Shown: piece after piece, positions 34,547-41,093 of the stretch | Layout of the letters: each line of letters opens with the position of its first letter | Numbering within the stretch: position 1 is the stretch's first letter | Assembly (NCBI RefSeq): GCF_039535095.1 | Contig: NZ_BAAAWN010000001.1 | Coordinates: 1,860,001 to 1,924,000, forward strand | Direction of reading: 5' to 3' | DNA length: 64,000 nucleotides | Source of the DNA: Arthrobacter ramosus | GTDB lineage: Bacteria; Actinomycetota; Actinomycetes; Actinomycetales; Micrococcaceae | The notes under the pieces: model-generated | Told to the model about the DNA's origin: nothing | Seen by the model: the letters and a program-made list of their open reading frames with translations, nothing else | Databases searched by the model: none | Made by a program: the position numbers and the translations under genes

Positions 34547-35143
34547 CTACTCCAGTCGGTCCTGGTGTGCGCGGATGACGAAGTGTTCAACGCGGCGGTC
34601 CGGAACCAGCCAGATCAATGCCACGACGGTGTAGGCGGCGACGCCGAGTAAGGGATGCAGAACGCAGAGGCCAAGACCGGCCAGATAGATGAGCGGCGAC
34701 GTCTTCCCCTTCCAGTCTCGGCCAATCGCCTGGGCAAGCGCACCCTGCCGCCCCTGGTGCCGGATCAAGGACTGTTGCAGGACGAAGTAGGCAATGGCGG
34801 CGCAGAGCAGGTTGAAGCCGTAAGCCAGCACAGGGACCTCGGCGAAGCCCGACTCATCCATCCAGCGCGTGCTGAACGGGAAGAGGGATATCCAGAACAA
34901 CAGGTGCAGGTTCGCCCACAGTATTCCGCCGTTGACTCGATCCGCCAGATGGATCATGTGGTGGTGGTTGTTCCAGTAGATTCCCACGTAGACGAAGCTG
35001 AGCAAGTAGCTGAGGAACGTGGGAAAGACGCTGAGCAAGGCATGCCAGCTCGGTTCCGCGGGCACTCGCAGCTCAAGCACCATGATGGTGATGACAATGG
35101 CGAGGACGCCGTCACTGAATGCCTCGAGCCGGTTCTTGTTCAT
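34547..35143 (-). CDS. TMEM175-family (DUF1211) putative potassium channel
   Basis: A 198-residue membrane protein with about six helices. The diagnostic RxxxFSDGV motif is present at the start (NRLEAFSDGVLAIVITIMVL) and WNNHHHMIHLADRVN with GGILWANLHLLFWISLFPFS follows, as in bacterial TMEM175 proteins, which form homotetrameric K+-selective channels. Length is that of the single-repeat bacterial type. Whether this one conducts K+ is inferred from the family. It is convergent with the DeoR gene (22 bases between stops). Confidence 0.87.
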   Translation of the reverse strand: MNKNRLEAFSDGVLAIVITIMVLELRVPAEPSWHALLSVFPTFLSYLLSFVYVGIYWNNHHHMIHLADRVNGGILWANLHLLFWISLFPFSTRWMDESGFAEVPVLAYGFNLLCAAIAYFVLQQSLIRHQGRQGALAQAIGRDWKGKTSPLIYLAGLGLCVLHPLLGVAAYTVVALIWLVPDRRVEHFVIRAHQDRLE

Positions 35144-35216
35144 CGGATTGCCTTCATGGGGACATCATCGTTGCTTCGGACTCCCGCGGCCAAGGGATTA
35201 CGTTTGCCCTTCCCGC

Positions 35217-36260
35217 CTAGCCCAGTGTCGACGCGTCAATGACGAAGCGGTACCGCACATCCGAGGCGAGGACCCGTTCGTAGGCGTCGTTGATCTTGTC
35301 GGCCGGGATAACCTCGATCTCGGCGCCGAGTCCATGTTCGGCGCAGAAGTCGAGCATTTCCTGGGTCTCCCGTATGCCGCCGATTGCGGATCCGGCGAAG
35401 GAGCGCCGTCCCGTGATGAGCGAGAACACATTGACCGGGAGTGGTTCCGCCGGTGCGCCGACGTTCACCAGCGCGCCGTCGAGGGTCAGTAACTGGAGGT
35501 AGGAGCTGATGTCGATCGGGGCGCTGACGGTGTTGATGATCAAGTCGAAGGTTCCCGCAAGCTCTTCGAAGGTGGCGGGGTCGCTCGTGGCGAAGTACCG
35601 GTCCGCGCCCAGCCGCAGGCCGTCTTCCATCTTCTTCAGCGATTGGGACAACACGGTGACTTCGGCGCCCATCGCGTGAGCGAGCTTGACGGCCATATGG
35701 CCAAGCCCGCCGAGTCCTACGACTGCAACCTTCTTGCCCGGGCCGGCACTCCAATGCCGGAGCGGCGAATAGGTGGTGATGCCTGCGCACAGCAGGGGAG
35801 CAGCGGCGTCGAGCTCTATTCCATCGGGGATCCGCACCACGAAGTCCTCGGTCACGACGACGTGGGTGGAGTAGCCGCCCTGGGTGATGGTCCCGTCGCG
35901 GTCAACGGCGCCGTAGGTCCCCGTCATGCCTTTCAGGCAGTACTGCTCCTCGCCCTTGCGGCAGTTCCCGCATTCGCCGCAGGAGTTGACCATGCAGCCG
36001 ACGCCGACGCGGTCGCCGACCTTGTGGCGGCTCACTTCGGAGCCGATTTCGGTGACAATTCCGGCGATTTCGTGGCCGGGGGCGAGCGGGTAGGACTGTG
36101 GTCCCCAGTCCCCGCGGACGGTGTGGATGTCTGAATGGCAGATGCCTGCGTACTTGATCTCGATCAGCACGTCGTGTGCACCGACGTCGCGGCGCTCAAT
36201 CGTGGTCGGGACGAGGGCCTCGCTCGCGGACGGGGCGGCGTAAGCATTTACGGTCAGCAT
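35217..36260 (-). CDS. Zinc-dependent NAD(P) alcohol dehydrogenase
   Basis: Medium-chain dehydrogenase of 347 residues. Catalytic zinc ligands are in [16 protein letters not shown] (Cys, with His in [14 protein letters not shown]), the structural zinc site is [16 protein letters not shown], and the nucleotide fold has [20 protein letters not shown]. The [12 protein letters not shown] and [18 protein letters not shown] segments place it in the cinnamyl-alcohol or YjgB-like NADP-preferring group, broad aldehyde reductases. ATG at 36260 has CAGGAG before it. It stands alone. Confidence 0.92.
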   Translation of the reverse strand: MLTVNAYAAPSASEALVPTTIERRDVGAHDVLIEIKYAGICHSDIHTVRGDWGPQSYPLAPGHEIAGIVTEIGSEVSRHKVGDRVGVGCMVNSCGECGNCRKGEEQYCLKGMTGTYGAVDRDGTITQGGYSTHVVVTEDFVVRIPDGIELDAAAPLLCAGITTYSPLRHWSAGPGKKVAVVGLGGLGHMAVKLAHAMGAEVTVLSQSLKKMEDGLRLGADRYFATSDPATFEELAGTFDLIINTVSAPIDISSYLQLLTLDGALVNVGAPAEPLPVNVFSLITGRRSFAGSAIGGIRETQEMLDFCAEHGLGAEIEVIPADKINDAYERVLASDVRYRFVIDASTLG

Positions 36261-36319
36261 TTTTCTCCTGTTTGTGGACGGAGGATTGGCACTATCTAGC
36301 CAACACGAGATTTCCGACG

Positions 36320-36363
36320 TGAGGGAGTCCCTGCTGGTAGGGGTACTGGCAGGGACTCCCTCA
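36320..36363 (-). terminator. Hairpin terminator after the PHP-family gene
   Basis: A perfect 15-bp inverted repeat (TGAGGGAGTCCCTGC / GCAGGGACTCCCTCA) with a 14-base loop, located 22-65 bases after the stop of the gene at 36386-37948. There is no strong U-run, which is common for actinobacterial terminators. It also separates that gene from the alcohol dehydrogenase promoter. Confidence 0.65.
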
Positions 36364-36385
36364 ATTCAATCGGATCTGTTGCGGA

Positions 36386-37948
36386 CTAGCTGGCGCCCAG
36401 GAAGATCGGGTTCGTCAACGCTGCCATGGGACCGAGCGGGATGACCGTTCCCATCTCCGTGCCGCTGCCGGACGTTCCGTCGATCTTCGGATGCCGGACC
36501 TCCACGCGCACGTACGCCGCGAGCTGCGGGGTTGTAACCCACGTGCTCGTTCCCTGGCCCGACGCGGGAAGCGTCACCTGCTGGGTCTGGCCTTCATCCG
36601 TGATGAAGCGTACGACGCCGTTCGGCACGCCGGCGATTTTTGCCGTCACCGTGACAGGGGCGTCTGCCGCGACGTTGAGCCGGTCGCCCACGGTCGCGCT
36701 CTTGCCGCCGGCCGTGACGTGGAAGTCCACCGAGACGTCAGCGGACTCGGCGATCCAGTTCCGGCCGTTGCGGATGCCGTCAAGCAGGGCATCGCGGGAC
36801 AATGCTGCGGCGTTGACCACGTTGTGGGGGAAGCCGATGACCTGCGGGACGCTGTGGGCGTCGCTGTTGCCCATCGCCGGGAGCCACCGGCCACCTGTGC
36901 GCACGGAGTGGGCCAGCATTGAGTCCCACGTGTTGACGGAGGACTCATCGTCCAGGGTCCACGGGCCCGTCCAGACCTCAACCGCGTCGGCGTCGTCGTA
37001 GCCGAACTTCCAGCGGCAGGCGACATACGGGCAGTACGGGTGAGCCGGCACAACAATCCCGCCCGAGGAGTGGATCCGCTGGGCTGCCTGCTCGAACCCC
37101 TTGTCGCGGGCCCGGTAGCGCCAGTCGATCCATTCGCCCGGCTCCAGGCCGAGAGCGAGGTAGTGACCGTTTCGCGTGGTGACTTCCTCGCCTGTGAGGA
37201 TGAGCAGATCGTTGCCAGCGAGCGGCCCCCAGACGCCGTGCGATGCCGGCGTGTTGTGGTCCGTGGAGATCATGAAGTCGAGACGCGCGGCGCGGGCGCC
37301 GGCTGCGACTTCCTCGGGGGTGCGCTTTCCGTCCGAGTAGACAGTGTGGAGGTGCGCATCGCCGCGGTACCAGGCTGCGCCGCGGCCGGCGATCTGCTGC
37401 GGCGGGTACTGGGGCTTGAAAGGAGTGACATCGGGTCCGTACTCAAGGGTGACGTTCACGGTGTAGTCAAGGCCCTGCCCGGCCACCTGGTAGGGGCCGA
37501 GCACGACGTTCCACGTGCCCTTCCCAATGGGTCCTGGCAGGTAGCCCGGCGTCGTTTCGCCGGCGCTGATGCTGAATTCTGTGCGGAAACCGCCTGACCA
37601 GCCACGGAAGCCCTTGCCGGCAAAGTCGGTGCCCTTTTCATCGAAGATTCCGATGTCGCAGGCGTTCCCGAGGAGTCCAGAGGCCACCTGTGGCTTGCTG
37701 TAGGTGTACGAAACGCTGATCTTGTTGACGCCGGCCGGGACCTCGACCGGCAAATAGACGAAGTCCGCGGCGCCCGGATCCAGGTGGCCGGTGATCGTCT
37801 TGGTCTTGCTGGTTCCGGTAGCGGCTGCGGCGAACGAAACCGGGGCCAGGGTCAAGGCCGCGCCGGTCAGTGCGGCGGCCAGGAAGCCGCGCCGGGTGGG
37901 GGAGAAGGAAACGTTGTCGCCCGAATGGGCTTTGCATGGTGAAGTCAC
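36386..37948 (-). CDS. Tat-exported PHP-domain (CehA/McbA-family) metallohydrolase
   Basis: A 520-residue protein with a twin-arginine signal SPTRRGFLAAALTGAALTLA, cleaved near SFAAAA, so it is exported folded. After a beta-sandwich-like region (about 45-175), the PHP metallophosphoesterase core has YRGDAHLHTVYSDGKRTPEE (metal ligands HLH and D), RLDFMISTDHNTPAS, LTGEEVTTRNGHYLALGLEP, GGIVVPAHPYCPY and MGNSDAHSVPQVIGF. This matches CehA/McbA hydrolases, some of which cleave carbamate or phosphoester bonds; substrate unknown. GTG at 37948 is chosen; the open frame runs further upstream without signal-peptide logic. A 9-bp inverted repeat lies just upstream of the start. Confidence 0.85.
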   Translation of the reverse strand: MTSPCKAHSGDNVSFSPTRRGFLAAALTGAALTLAPVSFAAAATGTSKTKTITGHLDPGAADFVYLPVEVPAGVNKISVSYTYSKPQVASGLLGNACDIGIFDEKGTDFAGKGFRGWSGGFRTEFSISAGETTPGYLPGPIGKGTWNVVLGPYQVAGQGLDYTVNVTLEYGPDVTPFKPQYPPQQIAGRGAAWYRGDAHLHTVYSDGKRTPEEVAAGARAARLDFMISTDHNTPASHGVWGPLAGNDLLILTGEEVTTRNGHYLALGLEPGEWIDWRYRARDKGFEQAAQRIHSSGGIVVPAHPYCPYVACRWKFGYDDADAVEVWTGPWTLDDESSVNTWDSMLAHSVRTGGRWLPAMGNSDAHSVPQVIGFPHNVVNAAALSRDALLDGIRNGRNWIAESADVSVDFHVTAGGKSATVGDRLNVAADAPVTVTAKIAGVPNGVVRFITDEGQTQQVTLPASGQGTSTWVTTPQLAAYVRVEVRHPKIDGTSGSGTEMGTVIPLGPMAALTNPIFLGAS

Positions 37949-37957
37949 TTCCTCGAT

Positions 37958-37987
37958 GTTGCCTACCGTTACTGAACAGTAGGCAAC
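37958..37987. promoter_or_regulatory. Inverted repeat just upstream of the PHP-family gene
   Basis: A perfect 9-bp inverted repeat, GTTGCCTAC and GTAGGCAAC with a 12-base spacer, 10-39 bases before the GTG at 37948. It could be an operator over the promoter or a 5' leader hairpin hiding the ribosome binding site. Confidence 0.45.
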
Positions 37988-38164
37988 GGGTCCAAGAACG
38001 CAGCATGAAACCACGGGCGTCTGCAAGTGGTGTCCATTTGGTGGGCTTGTCTTGTTTGGACCCTTGCCACGAGCCATGCCCGGGCTTACTGTTCTTGGCA
38101 TGCACCAAGGGCTGGGGCGACGGCGCAAACCTTTCCCATGGACCGAACAGGACGGTGTTTTTAG

Positions 38165-38425
38165 ATGTGCGATATTCCGGGTTTGATTAGTCGCCTTGAG
38201 GCCGAAGACCTCGCTCGATTGCGCGAGGCAGGCAAAGAAAAGCCCTTGGAGCCGGGGATGATCGCGGCCATAGATGCCGCGGCTGGGGGGCCAGGCGAAG
38301 GCCGCGGCTATTACGTGGTCAATGGTTCCCTCTATCCGGTCGAAAGCAGGGACTACCACCTCCGGGAAGATGTAGCGCAGGCCGTGTTGGAAGCGGAAGG
38401 ATCCTCCGTAGGCGTCACGGCCTAG
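38165..38425 (+). CDS. Small hypothetical protein
   Basis: An 86-residue acidic soluble protein (start MCDIPGLISRLEAEDLARLR, end YHLREDVAQAVLEAEGSS) that I do not recognise. It looks like a helix, a glycine-rich turn (AAGGPGEGRG) and a YYVVNGSLYPVESRD hairpin. Codon use matches neighbours, AGGACGG lies before the ATG, and it ends in a strong terminator shared with the opposite gene, which support expression. Confidence 0.6.
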   Translation: MCDIPGLISRLEAEDLARLREAGKEKPLEPGMIAAIDAAAGGPGEGRGYYVVNGSLYPVESRDYHLREDVAQAVLEAEGSSVGVTA

Positions 38426-38453
38426 ACCCGGGATGGCATTGCCAGGCCACCGG

Positions 38454-38492
38454 CACCGGCCCACACTGGAAATCCAGGTGGGCCGGTGTTTT
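38454..38492. terminator. Bidirectional hairpin terminator between convergent genes
   Basis: An 11-bp stem (CACCGGCCCAC / GTGGGCCGGTG), extended after one bulged A by a 5-bp inner stem (CTGGA / TCCAG) around a two-base loop, and followed by TTTT on the + strand. It lies between the stop at 38425 (+) and the stop at 38497 (-). Confidence 0.8.
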
Positions 38493-38496
38493 GGGG

Positions 38497-39021
38497 CTAG
38501 AGGGTGCTCAGCAGATCCTGCATTTCCTTGATCTCCGACTCCTGGGCCGTCACGATGTCCCTGCTGAGTTTGAGGGCATCGGCATTCATGCCGTCGGTGC
38601 CTTCCTTTTGCGCCATGGCCACGGCCCCTTGGTGGTGGGCGATCATGTGGTTCAGGAACAGCCGGGCTGCTTCCCGGCCTTGGGCGGCCTCGAGCTTGGC
38701 GATGTCCTGGTTGTCGACCATTCCGTTCATGGCATGGCCGCCGGACATCCCGACGGGCTCATTCCAGTCCGTGAGCCAGCCCGTCATCTTCTCGATCTCA
38801 GGGCCTTGGGCAGCCTTGATCCTGCCGGCGAGCGCAGTCACTTGGGCAGGAATGTCGTTCTTGGTGAGCATGACGTCGCTCATCTGAACGGCCTGGGCAT
38901 GGTGGGGGATCATCATCCGGGCGAACCCTGCGTCCGCGGCGTTGTGGCCTCCGGCAGAGCAGCCGGCAAGTGCGATTGCTATGGCAACGGCAAAGGTGGT
39001 CATGGTCAGGTTTTTTCTCAT
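38497..39021 (-). CDS. DUF305 lipoprotein
   Basis: A 174-residue predicted lipoprotein, signal peptide RKNLTMTTFAVAIAIALAGC (lipobox ALAGC). The mature part is a DUF305 ferritin-like helical domain with FARMMIPHHAQAVQMSDVML, LTDWNEPVG, FLNHMIAHHQGAVAMAQKEG and its many Met and His residues, suited to binding copper or other metals. ATG at 39021 is chosen over the upstream TTG because it is preceded by GAAGGACC. It lies downstream of the DUF6153 gene on the same strand, the order often seen in Arthrobacter-like genomes, and ends in the strong terminator at 38454. Confidence 0.88.
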   Translation of the reverse strand: MRKNLTMTTFAVAIAIALAGCSAGGHNAADAGFARMMIPHHAQAVQMSDVMLTKNDIPAQVTALAGRIKAAQGPEIEKMTGWLTDWNEPVGMSGGHAMNGMVDNQDIAKLEAAQGREAARLFLNHMIAHHQGAVAMAQKEGTDGMNADALKLSRDIVTAQESEIKEMQDLLSTL

Positions 39022-39157
39022 GGTTTTGGGGTCCTTCAATCAATCAGCCTGCAGGGGTACGGCTGCGTGGGACGCGCACAGCAAGCCCACCGCGTGGGCG
39101 GCGCGTCAGGGTGGAGTCTTGTGCAGCGGGCCGGCAGCCCGGTGCGGCTGTGGATTC

Positions 39158-39614
39158 TACGTGCGGCTGATGCAGAGATCGCCCGGGGAAGGACTACCCG
39201 GGCGGTGCGAATAGCCGGAGACCAGGGCGCCGGCCTCGGACGTGCCCGCAATGGCATAGGGCGGGACGCCGGTAAGGGTGCTGTTAGCGTGTTATGGCCC
39301 GGCGCAGGCACGCAAACGGTGTGCAGGGCCGACATCCCGGTGCACTTGCCCGAGCTTGTGCAGGACGGCGCCGGCGGTGAAGCCGCGGGTTGAACTGCAG
39401 CTTTGTCCGGCAGCGACGCACGTTCAGCGGCCGTGTGGACCGCATGCGACGGGCTCGCGACGGCGGCCGGGCTCACGGCGGCCGCGGCGTGCATGCTGTG
39501 GCCATCGGCCATGACATGCATCCCGACGATTCCGGCGATGATCGACAGCAGTCCTGCCAACAGGCCAATGCGGAGGAGGAAGGCGGTGGCGCGGCCCCGT
39601 AGGGGGTCGGTCAT
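39158..39614 (-). pseudogene. DUF6153 family protein gene with a probable frameshift
   Basis: The first frame starts at 39614 with a TM helix (RIGLLAGLLSIIAGIVGMHV) and a His/Ala-rich region through SCTSSGKCTGMSALHTVCVP, then degenerates into an Arg/Pro-rich tail in the published frame. In a neighbouring frame the expected DUF6153 C terminus appears: GALVSGYSHRPGSPSPGDLC ending ISRT at TAG 39158. Joining both frames near 39280-39300 would give about 152 residues, the usual length for the family. Either a single-base change broke the gene or there is a sequence error in GC-rich DNA. Function of the family is unknown; it usually neighbours DUF305, as here. Confidence 0.7.
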
Positions 39615-39706
39615 GGTCTTCCTCCTTTTTGCGGCTTGTGCGCTCGGTTCTCAGGTTACGACGGGTTCAACGAGCATAGGCGCCGTTCAGTTTCACCCTG
39701 CCGCCT

Positions 39707-40537
39707 TCACCCTGCCGCCATAGTCCGGCCCGTCATGGTCCTCGGTGGTTGTGCGGCCTTCGCGGCGGCGGCTTCGCGGGCAAGGAATGCTCCGAGCTCG
39801 CCGATGGTGCTCATCAAGGGCGCAGGGAAGACGACGGTGGTGTTCTTGTCCACGCCGATCTCCACCATGGACTGCAGGTTGCGCAGCTGCAGGGCCAAAG
39901 GGTGGGCCATCATGGTGTCCGAGGCCATGCCCAGCGCGGCGGCGGCCAGGGACTCGCCTTCGGCGGCGATGATCTTGGCGCGCTTCTCACGCTCAGCCTC
40001 GGCTTGGCGGGCCATGGCGCGCTTCATGCTGTCCGGCAGCTGGATGTCCTTGAGTTCCACGAGGGTCACTTCGACGCCCCATTCCAAGGTCAGGCCATCC
40101 AGGATCTGACGGATATTGGCATTGATGACATCCGTTTCTGCGAGCGTTTCGTCGAGCGTGTGCTGGCCTACCACCTTGCGCAGCGTGGTTTGCGCGATCT
40201 GGTCAATCGCGGAGTAGACGTTTTCGATGGCGAGGACGGACTTGATGGCGTCCACCACCCGGAAATAGGCGACGGCGGAAATGTCCAGGCTGACGTTGTC
40301 ACGCGTGATGATGCCCTGGGACTGGATGGGCATGGTGACGATCCGCAGGGACACTTTCCTCAGCCGGTCGACGAACGGGATGATGATCACAAGCCCCGGA
40401 GTCCGGAGGCCCTGGACCCTCCCCAGCCTTAGCAGGACACCGCGCTCATACTGCGTGACAATGTGGATGGCCATCGAAAACCAGATGACCAGCAGGACAA
40501 TCAAGACAATAAGCCAGGTGATGGCGTCCGCTGTCAT
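39707..40537 (-). CDS. Slipin / SPFH-domain membrane protein
   Basis: A 276-residue stomatin-like protein. The N-terminal helix ITWLIVLIVLLVIWFSMAIH anchors it to the membrane, then the SPFH/band-7 domain shows QYERGVLLRLGRVQGLRTPG, LVIIIPFVDRLRKVSLRIV, IITRDNVSLDISAVAYFRVV and TTLRKVVGQHTLDETLAETD. A coiled-coil (MKRAMARQAEAEREKRAKII) and a GESLAAAALGMASDTMM segment follow, as in slipins. ATG at 40537 is chosen because the longer open frame upstream is basic and unlike the family. Often paired with an NfeD gene; none is adjacent here. Confidence 0.9.
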   Translation of the reverse strand: MTADAITWLIVLIVLLVIWFSMAIHIVTQYERGVLLRLGRVQGLRTPGLVIIIPFVDRLRKVSLRIVTMPIQSQGIITRDNVSLDISAVAYFRVVDAIKSVLAIENVYSAIDQIAQTTLRKVVGQHTLDETLAETDVINANIRQILDGLTLEWGVEVTLVELKDIQLPDSMKRAMARQAEAEREKRAKIIAAEGESLAAAALGMASDTMMAHPLALQLRNLQSMVEIGVDKNTTVVFPAPLMSTIGELGAFLAREAAAAKAAQPPRTMTGRTMAAG

Positions 40538-40763
40538 GGCCGCCCACCGGCTTCGTCGCTTAGTGCTGATGCGTTCATGGCGGAGATCCTTTGGTGGCAG
40601 TGGAGGGAAAAGGGAGCCCAAATTCCGCAGCGAGGCGGGCGAACCCGCTTACGTTGTATCTCCAGTAAATACCTTGGATTCGCCGAGTTGTAGGGCCTGC
40701 GGGCCCATCTTCCGGGTCGATCCGGGGGCGCCCGATCCAAGGGAACTGACGTGGTCCGAACGA

Positions 40764-40801
40764 ATGAAAGGAACGCCCCCTTCGGGGACATTCCTTTCAA
40801 T
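40764..40801 (-). terminator. Hairpin after the small MCYGYN protein gene
   Basis: Imperfect inverted repeat TGAAAGGAACGCCCC / GGGGACATTCCTTTCA with a short loop and two mismatches, 9-46 bases after the stop of the gene at 40810-40995, in front of the slipin gene. Confidence 0.55.
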
Positions 40802-40809
40802 TTCGTGGC

Positions 40810-40995
40810 TTAGACCCTTTCGCGGGTCCGGTCGATAACCGGCTCCGGATCGTTCGTGAACTCACGGTGGCGGCGTGGGAAGGCCCAGAACATGAAGTCC
40901 TTCGCGTCCACCTTGGGCTCAGGGCGTTCCTCGGGTTCCTGTGAGGCATCTTTCCTGGTGTCCCGCCGGAAATCCTTGTTGTAGCCGTAGCACAT
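40810..40995 (-). CDS. Small hypothetical protein with MCYGYN start
   Basis: A 61-residue hydrophilic protein (starts MCYGYNKDFRRDTRKDASQE, continues PEERPEPKVDAKDFMFWAFP and RRHREFTNDPEPVIDRTRER). ATG at 40995 follows a perfect GAAGGAGG ribosome binding site, and a hairpin terminator follows it, so I take it as real despite unknown function. The central aromatic stretch FMFWAFP flanked by charged residues is the only structured-looking part. It is divergent from hrpB. Confidence 0.65.
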   Translation of the reverse strand: MCYGYNKDFRRDTRKDASQEPEERPEPKVDAKDFMFWAFPRRHREFTNDPEPVIDRTRERV

Positions 40996-41093
40996 CACAG
41001 ACCTCCTTCTAGCAACTGCCCTTTAATCGTCCTCCCGATTCGGCACGCAGTCCACCTTTCAGGGGCGGATCCGCATGTAGGCACAATGGAGGA

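Noticed and set aside
38497..39039. ATGA-type overlap between DUF6153 and a DUF305 start at 39039
   Set aside because: The 39039 start is TTG; the ATG at 39021 with GAAGGACC is better, and the DUF6153 ending that overlaps is the wrong frame.
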